Below, one piece after another: positions 19,078 through 28,306 of a stretch of 64,000 nucleotides of DNA. This DNA comes from Lewinellaceae bacterium (GTDB lineage Bacteria > Bacteroidota > Bacteroidia > Chitinophagales > Saprospiraceae). The position numbers and the translations under genes were made by a program. The DNA lies in contig JADJSY010000016.1 of the NCBI GenBank assembly GCA_016711435.1, positions 1 to 64,000 on the forward strand, given 5' to 3'. Position 1 is the first letter of the stretch. Each line of letters starts with the position of its first letter. Under the pieces are notes generated by a model that saw nothing but the letters and a program-made list of their open reading frames with translations, had not been told where the DNA came from and searched no databases.

Positions 19078-19859
19078 ATGAAACATTTTAATATTGATAA
19101 TCTTAAAGAAGAATTGGCAAATGGAGATTATGAAACCGTAATTAATAAACTATTGACAATAAAAAAAAAAAAGGTTTTTCGGCGCAAATTCGCAATAATT
19201 CAAAAAAGTTCAAATTTAGGCCTCAATTTGAAAGTGAAGTAGAATTAAATAGGTTGACTGACAAAATATATAATCTTCTCCTAAAATTAGAAAAATACGA
19301 AACAACAATAGATTCATTAAAGAAGCATAAAAGTTTCATTAAAGTAGTTATTTTAAGCCTTTTTATTGCATTTGTCTCTTATTTATATATCGCTATTCTA
19401 AATAAAGGAAATTTTATTTTTGATAAAAGAGATTACCACATTTATCGAACGCTTAAAAAAAATGGATATGAGTTTATGATTGATAACCTAAGTTATGATA
19501 CAAAAGATAGTGCTTCGTGGTGTTATGGAAGTGAACCTAAAAATTGCAATAAATTTGGTAAATTGTATAATCTTCAAAGTGCAACAAAGTCGTGTTTGGA
19601 ATTAGGAAAGGGTTGGAGATTGCCTACAGACGAATAACCATTTGGCTTTCCAAAATAGATGTTAAAGGTATGCTTGGAGGTGGAAGGTCAGAAGATGGTG
19701 TTTTTCTATATACAGAAGTAGGGCACTTTTGGACTAATGATCCAAGTAATAAAGAATACCTGGAATGTTTATGGAAGTAGAGGAATAATTGATTGGTTTG
19801 ATAGTGGGACCCGCAACACGGTTATTCTTGCAGGTGCATCAAGACACTTTAATGAGTAA
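19078..19859 (+). CDS. FISUMP-domain membrane-anchored protein (three or more frameshifts)
   Basis: Reading across frame changes gives one protein of about 260 residues. It starts MKHFNIDNLKEELANGDYET, passes a 12-A run where the frame shifts, continues KKFKFRPQFESEVELNRL with a coiled-coil stretch, has one membrane helix (FIKVVILSLFIAFVSYLYIA), then a Fibrobacter-major-paralog (FISUMP) domain: SASWCYGSEPKNCNKFGKLY, KGWRLPTDE, GGGRSEDGVFLYTEVGHFWT, and finally WNVYGSRGIIDWFD to a stop at 19859. Further shifts are near 19635 and 19765. The gene is AT-rich compared with its neighbours, which suggests recent acquisition. The function of FISUMP domains is unknown, usually cell-surface. Confidence 0.6.
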
Positions 19860-19891
19860 AGAAAATTTGTAGAGATCCTTCCCCAAACCAC

Positions 19892-19925
19892 AGCGGGCCG
19901 CACCCCTCCCAGGATGCGGCCCGCT
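19892..19925. terminator. Strong GC hairpin between convergent genes
   Basis: AGCGGGCCGCA (19892-19902) pairs perfectly with TGCGGCCCGCT (19915-19925). It lies between a + gene and a - gene that point at each other. There is no clear U tract on either side, so its use as a terminator is only likely. Confidence 0.45.
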
Positions 19926-20021
19926 GCCCAAAAACAAACACCGGGGCAAATGAGTTGACAAAAAATCTCCTCTACCTCATTGCCAAAATTGCCTTTTGCG
20001 CCTTGCTTTTTGCCCTTTCGT

Positions 20022-21455
20022 CTACTGCTGAATATCCCCCGCATTCCGCATAATAATCTGCTTGGCGTTGAAGTCCGACACAATCGCCGTGAGCGTCACC
20101 GGTACTGCCGGAGTGGCCGTGCCTGCGAACGTCGCTGCCGTTTGTGTAAACATGGCAATGGTGCCCGTGCCGTCGCCGACCGTGCGGTTACCGGAAAGTG
20201 TCGTGCCGCCGGTAATGGTCGCGCCGACGATCTTCACCAGCGTACTTTCCCAGGCATTGAAATTGGTGTTGATTTCCGCGATAGTAGCCGTACGCGGCGT
20301 CAGTGTATTGCCCGTGCTGATCACCTTGCCGTTGTCGGTTGATACATTGTTCAATTGCAGCAATTTATTGAACTCGCTGATTTCCTGATCTGAAATAATC
20401 ACTTCGATCTCGTCGCCGAGGTTGAAAAAATGTTCCGCGTCGAAACGCACCACGATACCTGCGGTGCCGTCCTGGAGGTACAAGTTGCGGTTGTTCAGGT
20501 TTTTGCCTAAGCGGTCTGAAATGACCATGCCTTTGATCTTGCGGTTGGCCGGAGCGCTGGTGGTCGTACCGGTGAAGATGCTGCGTACGGCACTGATGTC
20601 CATTTGCGTTTCTGTGCCGGTGCTGGCGCCGCAGCGGATATCGGTCATCACCGCGCCTTTTTCATCGCGCAAAGCCAGTTGATAAGTGGTGCCGAAAACA
20701 TTGAGCACACCTTCCACGTAACCTTTTCCGGTCGGCGTTTTTTTGCCGGCGAAATCGGCGAAACCGCTGGTGCGGACAAGTAATTGCAGTTGGCTGCAAT
20801 TCTCCACGGTGCGGTTCAGGCTGAATTGCGTCACCGGATCGGCGAAGGTTTTGGCCGTATCCGCTTTGGCGAATTGTACGTCGTTGATACGGATAAAGGT
20901 GCTGATGTGTTGAGGTCCCAATTCGCTGATCGTCAATACTCTCGGAGCAATCGGGGTAGTGCTGAAAGGGCCTTTGACCACTTTCGAGCGTGCCTGTGCT
21001 TCCGTGAGACCCACGTCGCTCAGTTGTCCGTTTTCTTCCACGGTGCTGCCGATGAGTTGCGTCAGGTTGTTATAATCCGCCAGAATCAGGTCTTTGCAAC
21101 GGATGTAGATCGTGCGGCCCAGCGGGTATTCCTGAAACAGGAATCCGTCGTTGAATTTCACTTCGATACCGCCCGATGCATCCTGGATCACGATGGTTTT
21201 GTAGTAGTTGCCGGATTGGTCGTCCATAACCACTTCGCCGCCGATAATGATGTCTTCGGTGATTTTGTCGAAACCGCCCGCCGTCATGTGCAGCGCTTTC
21301 AGTTCCGCGATGGTTTTATTGGGCGTCAGCGTGACCGGTTCGCCACCTACCGGTGGTTCGTCGAATTCGGTTTTGACGCAGGCCGAGATGCCGATGGCTA
21401 AGGTAAGGGCTGCAAAAGCAGCAAAAAAGCGAGATTTATTTTTTGCAAAAAACAT
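20022..21455 (-). CDS. DUF5689-domain lipoprotein
   Basis: This 477-residue protein has a lipoprotein signal peptide ending at Cys26 (IGISAC), then VKTEFDEPPVGGEP and TIAELKALHM, the usual start of DUF5689 proteins in Bacteroidota. The rest is a series of beta-rich OB-like modules (for example GNYYKTIVIQDASGGIEVKF, RNLYLQDGTAGIVVRFDAEH) that resemble sugar- or nucleic-acid-binding folds. It is the gene just after a TonB receptor on the same strand and near a secreted endonuclease-like enzyme, a grouping I know from other Bacteroidota. It probably works on the cell surface with the receptor. The ligand is unknown. Confidence 0.8.
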   Translation of the reverse strand: MFFAKNKSRFFAAFAALTLAIGISACVKTEFDEPPVGGEPVTLTPNKTIAELKALHMTAGGFDKITEDIIIGGEVVMDDQSGNYYKTIVIQDASGGIEVKFNDGFLFQEYPLGRTIYIRCKDLILADYNNLTQLIGSTVEENGQLSDVGLTEAQARSKVVKGPFSTTPIAPRVLTISELGPQHISTFIRINDVQFAKADTAKTFADPVTQFSLNRTVENCSQLQLLVRTSGFADFAGKKTPTGKGYVEGVLNVFGTTYQLALRDEKGAVMTDIRCGASTGTETQMDISAVRSIFTGTTTSAPANRKIKGMVISDRLGKNLNNRNLYLQDGTAGIVVRFDAEHFFNLGDEIEVIISDQEISEFNKLLQLNNVSTDNGKVISTGNTLTPRTATIAEINTNFNAWESTLVKIVGATITGGTTLSGNRTVGDGTGTIAMFTQTAATFAGTATPAVPVTLTAIVSDFNAKQIIMRNAGDIQQ

Positions 21456-21487
21456 AGTCTTGTTATTTGAAAATCAATGTTTTGTTT

Positions 21488-21597
21488 GTGAGTCGTGAAT
21501 CGTGAGTAGTGAATCGTGAGTGAGTGGCATCCAGGTTGAAGTAAATTATTCAATTTTTCAACCTGGATGCCACTCACTACTCACTACTCACTCATTA
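21488..21597. repeat. Inverted GTGAGTC heptamer repeat
   Basis: GTGAGTC, GTGAATC, GTGAGTA, GTGAATC, GTGAGTG run in tandem at 21488-21525, and CACTACT-type words run at 21571-21597. The inner arms GAGTGGCATCCAGGTTGAA (21522-21540) and its exact complement (21557-21575) form a perfect 19-bp stem. It lies between the receptor and DUF5689 genes. Confidence 0.7.
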
Positions 21598-24450
21598 TTG
21601 CATGCGCAGTGTAACGCTGGCGAAATAGTTCGTTCCAAAGGCGTACAACACTTCATTGGTGTAGAAACGCGGATCGGCCACCTCGTTACGGAAGGCATTC
21701 CGGTAGGCGTCGCGACCGGAAATCACAATTTCCTGGTTGTTCAGAATATTGTTGACACCCAGGTTGAGGGCAACAAAATACGCATTTTTCCCGCGCAGGA
21801 TGCGCCAGGATTTACCGCCGAAAAAGTCGAGCGTGTAAGCAGCCGGCGCTTTTTGCTGGTCAACAATCGTATTCCAGATCGGCATGTCCGGCGTGAGACC
21901 GCTCACAAAACGGGAAGTGCGGCGCACGCGGTCGAATTCGAACCAGGAATCGGCAGCGTAGTTCAACGTCAGCGATGCAAACCAGAAGTCTTTGCCTTCG
22001 TGGCGAATACTGAAAGAACCAGTCGTCTGTGGCGTACGCGGCACGTAGAAATTTTCCTGGTACACGATACCCGCGTCGATGATCGGAACGGCTTCCGTGC
22101 CGTTGTCCAGGGAGAACATCAGTTTCGGACGGTTGGTGTAAATGTATTTGCCCAGATTTGTAGCGGCAGTAAACACCCAACTTGGCAACGGTTTGGCCTC
22201 GATGGCTGCTTCGATACCGGCGTGGCGGCGATCGACGCCCTGCAAAATGGTTGCGCCGAAGAAAATAGGCTGCTCCAGCGAAGTGTCGTCGTCGCCGAAG
22301 CCCAGCGAACCGAGGTCCAGTTCGCCCAACACGCGGCCTACCGACCAGGCGCTGGCAAAAATGTTCTCCGTTTCATTCTTGAAGTCGGTCAGGTAAGCCG
22401 TGAAACGCGCCTTCAGTTTTGGCGAACGCAACAGGTAGCCGCCTTCTATACTTTGTATGTTGGAAACTTCAATATTGGGCACCACCAGGTCGCGGGTGCG
22501 GGGCGACACGAACGTATTGCGGTACAGCGGCGCGCGCGTACCGTATAAGCCGTTGACATAGAAATAGTTACGACCGTTCAGTTTCCAGGTAAGTCCACCT
22601 TTTACGCTGTAGGTCGTGAAATTGACCTTGTCGGATTCTCCCAGTGAGTTATTCGGGAAACGACCGCTTTGCATAAAGCCGGTGCGGGACATCTGTGTCT
22701 GGCCGCCTTCCACAGCAGCAAAAAACTGGAATTTTGACAGGGAATATTGCAACTGCGCCCAGCCGTTGACCTTGCTGATATTTTCATTGTAATTGTAACC
22801 GAAAACATCGCCTTCTCCTACCACGTTGTTGGGCACCTGAAGGTCGCTGTTGCGGGCAAGCGGGTTGGTTTGTCCGTCAAAATTGCCGAAGAAGTCCCAG
22901 TCTGTCCAGAAATCACCGCCCAGCAGGTCATCCACTACTTTGTAGTTTTCACCGCGGTACCACTGGTACTGGCCGCCGCCGTTGAGGGTCAGCCGCGGAT
23001 TGATCGTGTGGTTGACAATGATATTGGCGCCCGTTTCGGTGTTGTCAGAGCGTTGCGTTTCAAGTATATAAATCGAATTTTTACCCGTGATGCTGTTGCC
23101 AATCCGTCCGTCAGCATCTTCTACCGTCACGGTATTGTATTGGTTGGATTCGTACAATCCCGCCCAGTTGATCTGCCGGGCGTCTTCATCGGTGCGCAGC
23201 AGTTCGGCCTGCAGCGCGATCATGGTGGAGTCTTCGAGGCTGCTCGGCAAGCGGCGGTTGAAATCCGGGTTCGGGTTGCGGCCGTTGATAAAGTTGAGGC
23301 GCCCGAAATCGCTGCGTCCTTTTTGGCCGTACACCGTAGCCATCACGCTGGTGTTAATGGACGGGTTCCAGTCGTAGCGTAAAACGGCGGTAGGCTGGTG
23401 GTTGTAGGTGACGGAGGCATTGCGTTTTTCGCCGTTCCAGTAGCCCCAGAGCGGGTTGTAGTAATTGGAACCGCTGAGGTCGAACATTTCCTGGAAAGAA
23501 TCTGCGCTGCGTCCGCGTTTGGTCGGTGCGCCGAAGAAAGTCAGGTTCAGGCTGTGTTTGTCGTTAAATTTTTTGTCGACGCTCATAAAATATGCCCAGG
23601 CATCCATAAAGGAGCCTTCCACGTAACCTTCCTGCGACCAGCGGTGGCTGCCGGAAAGGCTTACTGCCCAGCCGCCCGGCATCAGGCCGGTGCTCATGGT
23701 TGCCATCACGCGGTTGCGGTAAAGGCGGTTGCTACTGGCGTAGGAAACGCGGATTTGTTTGCGCTGACTGCTGGCGCGGGTGTCGATCAGGGTAGCGCCG
23801 CCGATGCCGCCGAAAGAAAATTCCGAAGCATCCAGGCCGACCGAGCTGCTGCGCAGGCGGACGACATCGTTGAGGCCGCCCAATTCGCCATAAGCCGTAA
23901 AGCCCGTTTCGAGGTCATTGAACGGAACGCCGTTCACGAAGGTCTGGAAAAAAGCGCCGTCGTAGCCGCGTTCGCGAAAACGGAAAGTACTCCAGCCGAA
24001 ACCGGAAACTTGCTGGAAAACATCGCGGCTGGCATTCAGCACATTGGCTACTTCGCTCGCGCCATCCGTTTCTGCATCGGCTTCTTCCAGCGAAACAGTC
24101 GGAATATCCGTCGGATTTGACAATGGATTTGTGGCGGCTGCCGGATCGCGGACGAGCGAATACTCCAACACAGGGTTGATGTCTTTGATGGTTACTTCCT
24201 TTTCAAACGGTTGAAATCCGGCGTGCGTGATCACAAGTGTGAACTTTCCGAGCGTCAGCCCCTCCAGCACAAAACGGCCATCGGCGCCGGTAGCGGCGAG
24301 TTTGCCCGTTGTACTCAGAACCACAGACGCATCAGACAACGGAGCGGAGTTTTCGGCATCCGTTACTTTGCCGCGCAGTCGAATATTCTGGGCGGAAAGC
24401 GCCTGTGCAAACAGCAAAATCAGACAGGGTAAAAGAACTTTTTGAATCAT
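21595..24450 (-). CDS. TonB-dependent receptor with carboxypeptidase-regulatory domain
   Basis: This 951-residue outer-membrane receptor has a signal peptide (MIQKVLLPCLILLFAQALSA), an N-terminal beta-sandwich of the carboxypeptidase-regulatory type (residues 23-100: LRGKVTDAENSAPLSDASVV), a plug (GASEVANVLNASRDVF, RFRERGYDGAFFQTFVNGVP) and a long barrel that ends in Phe-free SVTLRMQ. No SusD-like gene is next to it, so it is not a classic starch-type pair. The following DUF5689 lipoprotein and the divergent endonuclease-like gene suggest a shared uptake task, perhaps for nucleic acid or another phosphate ester. The start at 24450 gives a good signal peptide. Confidence 0.88.
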   Translation of the reverse strand: MIQKVLLPCLILLFAQALSAQNIRLRGKVTDAENSAPLSDASVVLSTTGKLAATGADGRFVLEGLTLGKFTLVITHAGFQPFEKEVTIKDINPVLEYSLVRDPAAATNPLSNPTDIPTVSLEEADAETDGASEVANVLNASRDVFQQVSGFGWSTFRFRERGYDGAFFQTFVNGVPFNDLETGFTAYGELGGLNDVVRLRSSSVGLDASEFSFGGIGGATLIDTRASSQRKQIRVSYASSNRLYRNRVMATMSTGLMPGGWAVSLSGSHRWSQEGYVEGSFMDAWAYFMSVDKKFNDKHSLNLTFFGAPTKRGRSADSFQEMFDLSGSNYYNPLWGYWNGEKRNASVTYNHQPTAVLRYDWNPSINTSVMATVYGQKGRSDFGRLNFINGRNPNPDFNRRLPSSLEDSTMIALQAELLRTDEDARQINWAGLYESNQYNTVTVEDADGRIGNSITGKNSIYILETQRSDNTETGANIIVNHTINPRLTLNGGGQYQWYRGENYKVVDDLLGGDFWTDWDFFGNFDGQTNPLARNSDLQVPNNVVGEGDVFGYNYNENISKVNGWAQLQYSLSKFQFFAAVEGGQTQMSRTGFMQSGRFPNNSLGESDKVNFTTYSVKGGLTWKLNGRNYFYVNGLYGTRAPLYRNTFVSPRTRDLVVPNIEVSNIQSIEGGYLLRSPKLKARFTAYLTDFKNETENIFASAWSVGRVLGELDLGSLGFGDDDTSLEQPIFFGATILQGVDRRHAGIEAAIEAKPLPSWVFTAATNLGKYIYTNRPKLMFSLDNGTEAVPIIDAGIVYQENFYVPRTPQTTGSFSIRHEGKDFWFASLTLNYAADSWFEFDRVRRTSRFVSGLTPDMPIWNTIVDQQKAPAAYTLDFFGGKSWRILRGKNAYFVALNLGVNNILNNQEIVISGRDAYRNAFRNEVADPRFYTNEVLYAFGTNYFASVTLRMQ

Positions 24451-24677
24451 TCAGGTTGAAAATTGAAAAATGGTTGCAGGTCAGGAAGGCGGGGGGCGAC
24501 GAGGTGCTTTTGAAAAAACGCTGCAAAGGTAGGTTAAGGCGCTCTTCCAAAGCGTTGTACGGCCATGTTAATTTATTGCAAAGCGCCGCTTTTTTACCGC
24601 CGAAACGGTGTTCCTTTGCATTCCGTTTTAACTTTTTTGGAAAATTGACACCTCACATCTTGTTCGCTGCCCTACCT

Positions 24678-25718
24678 ATGAATTTTCAACTACGCCACTT
24701 CCTCTTCCTTTTTTGCTTCCTGCCCGCTGTGTTGTCTGCTCAAAAAGACTACAAAGTAGGCTCCATCGGGTTCTACAACCTGGAAAACCTCTTTGATACC
24801 ATCGATTCGCCGACGACCAACGACGCAGATTTTCTGCCCAATGGCCGGCTGCTCTGGAATACGGAAAAATATATTTCCAAAATGGCAAATATGTCGAAAG
24901 TCATCAGCCAACTGGCCGTGGAACTTACCCCCGACGGCGTTGCAATCCTCGGTGTGGCGGAAGTGGAAAATCGGAAAGTATTGGAAGACCTGGTAGCGCA
25001 ACCCGATTTAAAGGCCCGCAATTACCAGATTGTACATTTCGACTCGCCCGACGAGCGCGGTATCGACTGCGGACTGTTGTACCAGCCCAAATATTTCCAG
25101 GTATTGGGCAGCAGGGCTGTGCCTGTTGTTCTGACCGATCCTAAAACCGGCGTTTCCGATTTCACCCGCGATATTTTGTACGTAGCCGGCTTGTTCGACG
25201 GCGAACCAATCCACGTCATGGTGGGCCACTGGCCATCCCGCAGGGGCGGCGAATCGGGTTCCGCCTGGATGCGCGCCGCCGCCGCCGCTGTGTGCCGCCA
25301 GGTATCCGACAGCCTGCGCACGGTGAATCCCGATGCTAAAATCATTGTCATGGGCGACCTCAACGACGACCCGACCGACAAAAGCCTGACGAAAGTGCTG
25401 GGCGCCAAAGGCAAAGCCGACGATGTGACCAACGAGGAGTTTTACAACCCCATGTACGATATGTTCAAGGGTGGCAACGGTACCATGGCCTATCGCGACG
25501 CCTGGAGCCTGTTCGACCAGGTGGTAGTGTCCAAAGCGCTGGTCAATAAAAAAGTATCCGGCTGGCAACTGTACAAGGCGATGGTGTACCGCCAGCCCTG
25601 GCTCCTGCAAACGGAAGGCGCTTTCCGGGGATACCCTTTCCGAACCTACGTCGGTGATATTTTTATCAATGGATACAGCGACCACTTGCCGGTGTATTTG
25701 TTCTTTTTGAAGAAGTGA
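24678..25718 (+). CDS. Secreted endonuclease/exonuclease/phosphatase-family protein
   Basis: This 346-residue protein has a signal peptide (MNFQLRHFLFLFCFLPAVLS) and an EEP catalytic domain: GFYNLENLFDT, VAEVENRKVLEDL with the metal-binding Glu, GHWPSRRGG, VMGDLNDDPTDKSL with the Asp/Asn pair, and the final GYSDHLPVY with the catalytic Asp-His. Such secreted enzymes degrade DNA or other phosphodiesters. The start at 24678 is the first ATG giving a signal peptide. It is divergent from the TonB receptor, 227 bases apart. A role in using extracellular DNA is plausible but rests on context. Confidence 0.85.
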   Translation: MNFQLRHFLFLFCFLPAVLSAQKDYKVGSIGFYNLENLFDTIDSPTTNDADFLPNGRLLWNTEKYISKMANMSKVISQLAVELTPDGVAILGVAEVENRKVLEDLVAQPDLKARNYQIVHFDSPDERGIDCGLLYQPKYFQVLGSRAVPVVLTDPKTGVSDFTRDILYVAGLFDGEPIHVMVGHWPSRRGGESGSAWMRAAAAAVCRQVSDSLRTVNPDAKIIVMGDLNDDPTDKSLTKVLGAKGKADDVTNEEFYNPMYDMFKGGNGTMAYRDAWSLFDQVVVSKALVNKKVSGWQLYKAMVYRQPWLLQTEGAFRGYPFRTYVGDIFINGYSDHLPVYLFFLKK

Positions 25719-25913
25719 GAAGCGTAACAAGAAGTGAGAAGTGAGAGGCGAGAAGTGAGATGCGTAGATTACACCGCTCCGCCCTTGGCCAGCAACACCA
25801 AAAGCAATTGACCTTTATCTATTGAACACAAAGCCTGAAACACGTCTGCCAAGATACCACTTATCCCAAACGGGATGATTCTCTCACTTCTCACCTCTCA
25901 CTTCTCACTTCTA
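25711..25913. repeat. Inverted GAGAAGT heptamer repeats
   Basis: GAAGTGA-type 7-mers at 25711-25763 and their reverse complements (TCTCACT, TCTCACC) at 25879-25913 face each other. The right block runs directly into the start codon of the next gene. Confidence 0.65.
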
Positions 25914-26441
25914 ATGAGGATTGGCCTTCTCTCCGACACCCATTCCTTCCTCGATCCCAGGGTATTCGACCACTTTGAGGAATGCGACGAAATATGGCAT
26001 GCGGGCGACTTCGGCACCATCGAACTGGTGGATCAGTTGCGGGCTTTCAAACCCCTGCGCGGCGTGTACGGCAATATCGACGGCGCCAAAATCAGGGCTG
26101 AAATGCCGCTCGATCTGCGTTTTGAGTGCGAAGGCGTGCCGGTTTTTATGACCCATATCGGCGGTTATCCGGGCCGTTACGAACCACGCGTGCGAAAACT
26201 GCTGGAAGAAGATCCGCCGCATAAAGGCATTTTCATCAGCGGGCATTCGCATATCCTGAAAGTGATGCCCGATAAAAAACTCGATTTCCTGCACATCAAT
26301 CCGGGCGCCTGCGGCAACGAAGGCTGGCACAAGGTGAAAACCCTCGTCCGGTTCAGCCTCGACGCCGGCACAATCAGCAATCTGCAAATTATTGAGTTGG
26401 GAAGCAGGGGAATTCGGGGCGGAAATGAAAAAATGCAGTAA
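25914..26441 (+). CDS. YfcE/MJ0936-type metallophosphoesterase
   Basis: This 175-residue calcineurin-like phosphoesterase shows all five metal-site motifs: GLLSDTHS, HAGDFG, GNIDG, MTHIGGYPG and SGHSHI. Proteins of this type hydrolyse phosphodiesters or phosphomonoesters with two divalent metals; the physiological substrate is generally unknown. The start at 25914 puts the first motif at residue 4, as in the family; the ATG follows directly on a heptamer repeat. The tRNA-Arg gene begins 15 bases after its stop. Confidence 0.88.
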   Translation: MRIGLLSDTHSFLDPRVFDHFEECDEIWHAGDFGTIELVDQLRAFKPLRGVYGNIDGAKIRAEMPLDLRFECEGVPVFMTHIGGYPGRYEPRVRKLLEEDPPHKGIFISGHSHILKVMPDKKLDFLHINPGACGNEGWHKVKTLVRFSLDAGTISNLQIIELGSRGIRGGNEKMQ

Positions 26442-26446
26442 TTTTG
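26439..26446 (+). promoter_or_regulatory. -7 box for tRNA-Arg
   Basis: TAATTTTG fits TAnnTTTG and overlaps the stop codon of the preceding gene. It lies 10 bases before the tRNA, as expected for a short leader. Confidence 0.6.
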
Positions 26447-26456
26447 CAGCCTTACC

Positions 26457-26528
26457 GGTCCCGTAGTTCAATGGATAGAATTGGAGTTTCCTAAACTTTA
26501 GATATGGGTTCGATTCCCGTCGGGACCA
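26457..26528 (+). tRNA. tRNA-Arg (anticodon CCT)
   Basis: The acceptor arm GGTCCCG pairs exactly with CGGGACC, followed by discriminator A. The D arm, the anticodon arm GGAGT/ACTTT with loop TTCCTAA (anticodon CCT), and the T arm ATGGG/CCCGT with TTCGATT are all present. CCA is not encoded. The anticodon reads AGG codons. Confidence 0.93.
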
Positions 26529-26537
26529 CTTTTTTTG

Positions 26538-26580
26538 CGGTTGATGAAGGTTGATGAGGGTTTATAAAGGTTGATGAGGC
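26538..26580. repeat. GGTTGATGA-type tandem repeat
   Basis: GGTTGATGAA, GGTTGATGAG, GGTTTATAAA, GGTTGATGAG follow the tRNA. The reverse-complement words (TCATCAACC) are clustered at 29258-29297, next to the accC stop. Confidence 0.55.
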
Positions 26581-26725
26581 TGCTCGGAAGGGTGGGGGCG
26601 TCGATCTTTATGAACCCTTTTGTTTTGGGAGGGGAATCGCTGCGTTGTGCTGTACGTTTATGGCAGGTCAAAAGATCATAGCCATGGCGAGAATTACCGT
26701 CAGTCGTTTTGAAACCGTTTTAATC

Positions 26726-27617
26726 ATGAAACACAACTTGCTATTTGCTGCATTTTTATGTTTTACCCCCTGTCTTTCAGCCCAGATTACCGGCCTCGTA
26801 CTGGACAGCTTGGATCACCAACCTGTACCCTACATCAATATTTGGGTTGTGCAGGAAGGTCTGGGAACCAGTTCTGATGAGAACGGCCGGTTCAGCCTTC
26901 CCGCCTTTGATTCGAAATACGCTCTGATATTTAATGCCTTGGGTTATAAGCCGAAAACGCTGCCCTTTTCTGAATTTCGCGACACAATTTACCTGGTTCC
27001 GCAGAGTATCGAATTGGCCGAAGTTATCATCGCTCCTCGGAAAAGGACTACTATACGGAGTACCGGCAGTTATAAAAGGCCGCATTAATTACTATTTTGG
27101 AGCAGGAAATCGGAAACCCTGTATTTTTGCAAGGTATTTTCCGTATGAACCGCTGTATATGGAAACTCCTTTTTTGCATAAGGTCAAGGTGCTGACAAAT
27201 AGCGATATAAGGCGCGCGGTTTTTAATATTCGACTCTATTCCGTTGCGCCGGATGGCGCACCTCAAGACTACCTGTACGATAAAAATATACTGGGTGCGG
27301 CCCGAAAGGAAAAACATTTACTGAGATCGACTTGAGTAAACTAAATATCTGTATACCAAAACAGGGGTTGGCTGTTGCGGTTGAATGGTTGCTGATCGAA
27401 TCCAACAAATATGAATATCGCTATACCGAAAAAGGCTCGAAAAAGAAAAAAACGGGTTTTACCTATTGCCCTTCATTGGGAAACAATCCCCAGTGAGACG
27501 AATGAAAACAGTTGGTTCTATGTAGGGGTAAATGGAACCGGGTATTAAAGAACAGCGGCCCAAGAGAAATACTGGGGCAAGTATAATTACTCGATGGAGT
27601 TAGTACTCTCGGATTAG
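26726..27617 (+). CDS. Carboxypeptidase-regulatory-like domain protein (frameshifted)
   Basis: Reading over frame changes gives about 295 residues. The start MKHNLLFAAFLCFTPCLSAQ is a signal peptide; residues 20-100 form a carboxypeptidase-regulatory beta-sandwich (ITGLVLDSLDHQPVPYINIW, LAEVIIAPRKR). After a shift near 27055 the protein continues INYYFGAGNRKP, VLTNSDIRRAVFNIRLYS, DYLYDKNILG, and after another near 27312 TEIDLSKLNICIPKQGLAVA, TGFTYCPSLG and NSWFYVG, all known features of a widespread Bacteroidota family. Another shift lies near 27475 and a stop at about 27546 interrupts the tail. Likely exported; role unknown. Confidence 0.6.
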
Positions 27618-27642
27618 CGGCACAATATATCTTTTCGCCTGT

Positions 27643-28090
27643 CGGGGCCCCCCCCCCAAAACCGCCGGGCGAGCGCGCGGGATTTTTTCTCCGGTTGCCG
27701 TTTCCGGAGCCCCGGAAAGCCCCCCCCGAGGCGGCGCTGCCCCCCTTGATCCCCCGCTTACTGCTCCCCGGCCCCCCCGCGGCACTGTTTTGGTCGCCGG
27801 TCGCGCGCCCGCGGCCCGCCCCAGGGCCCGCGGCGTGGCGGGCGAGGAGGGGGGGGGCTTGTTGGCGGCGCCCAGGGCGGAAACTTTTCCTCCCCCCCAG
27901 GTCTCGCCCCCCCCCCCGCCCCGCTCCCCCGACCCGGCCCGCCGGCCCGCCCCCCGCCGCGCGGGCCCGCCCCGTACCCCCCCCCAAACCCCCGCCCCTT
28001 CCCTCTGCTCCCTTACCCCTGCCTCGGCGCCCCCAACCCGAGCGGCGCTGGCGCGTCGCCGGCGCCGCGTGCCGGTCATCCCGCGGGGCT
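27643..28090. other. Extremely GC-rich, homopolymer-filled block
   Basis: About 450 bases consist largely of C and G runs (for example nine or ten C in a row near 27645), with a GC content far above the rest of the window. Open frames here encode only Arg/Gly/Ala or Pro/Ala strings. No gene or known repeat was recognised. It starts shortly after the end of a frameshifted gene; poor reads or a misassembly are the simplest explanation. Confidence 0.6.
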
Positions 28091-28124
28091 GTTGCCGGCA
28101 AACAAAGAAGATGCGCCCCTCGCC

Positions 28125-28148
28125 GCTGTTGGCGTCCCCGCCAACAGC
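28125..28148. repeat. Hairpin GCTGTTGGCG, copy 1
   Basis: GCTGTTGGCG and CGCCAACAGC form a perfect 10-bp stem with a four-base loop (TCCC). An identical stem recurs at 28246. Confidence 0.6.
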
Positions 28149-28245
28149 AACCCCGTTGTAATTTCAGCGCAAAGACGAAAAGCAGGGGGCATACTGCCCG
28201 GGTGCTCACATAAACTGTTCTTATATCCGGCATTTGTGATAAACT

Positions 28246-28269
28246 GCTGTTGGCGAGGACGCCAACAGC
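28246..28269. repeat. Hairpin GCTGTTGGCG, copy 2
   Basis: Same 10-bp stem as at 28125 with a different four-base loop (AGGA). The region 28091-28306 has no gene besides these hairpins. Confidence 0.6.
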
Positions 28270-28306
28270 GGCCCGTGGCGGCTCGATATGGGGCCGGTTG
28301 GGCGCA

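Noticed and set aside
21520..22548. 342-codon and further long plus-strand frames across the receptor region
   Set aside because: Antisense shadows of the TonB receptor gene, which shows signal peptide, plug and barrel.
25711..25913. Possible CRISPR array in the repeated intergenic DNA
   Set aside because: Repeat units are 7 bases, degenerate and without spacers of fixed length; no cas gene is present.
26457..26528. tRNA as an attachment site of an integrated element
   Set aside because: No integrase gene and no repeat of the tRNA 3' end were noticed in the window.
27463..28233. Long frames encoding Arg/Gly/Ala or Pro-rich proteins in both strands
   Set aside because: They arise from the GC homopolymer block and have no support as genes.
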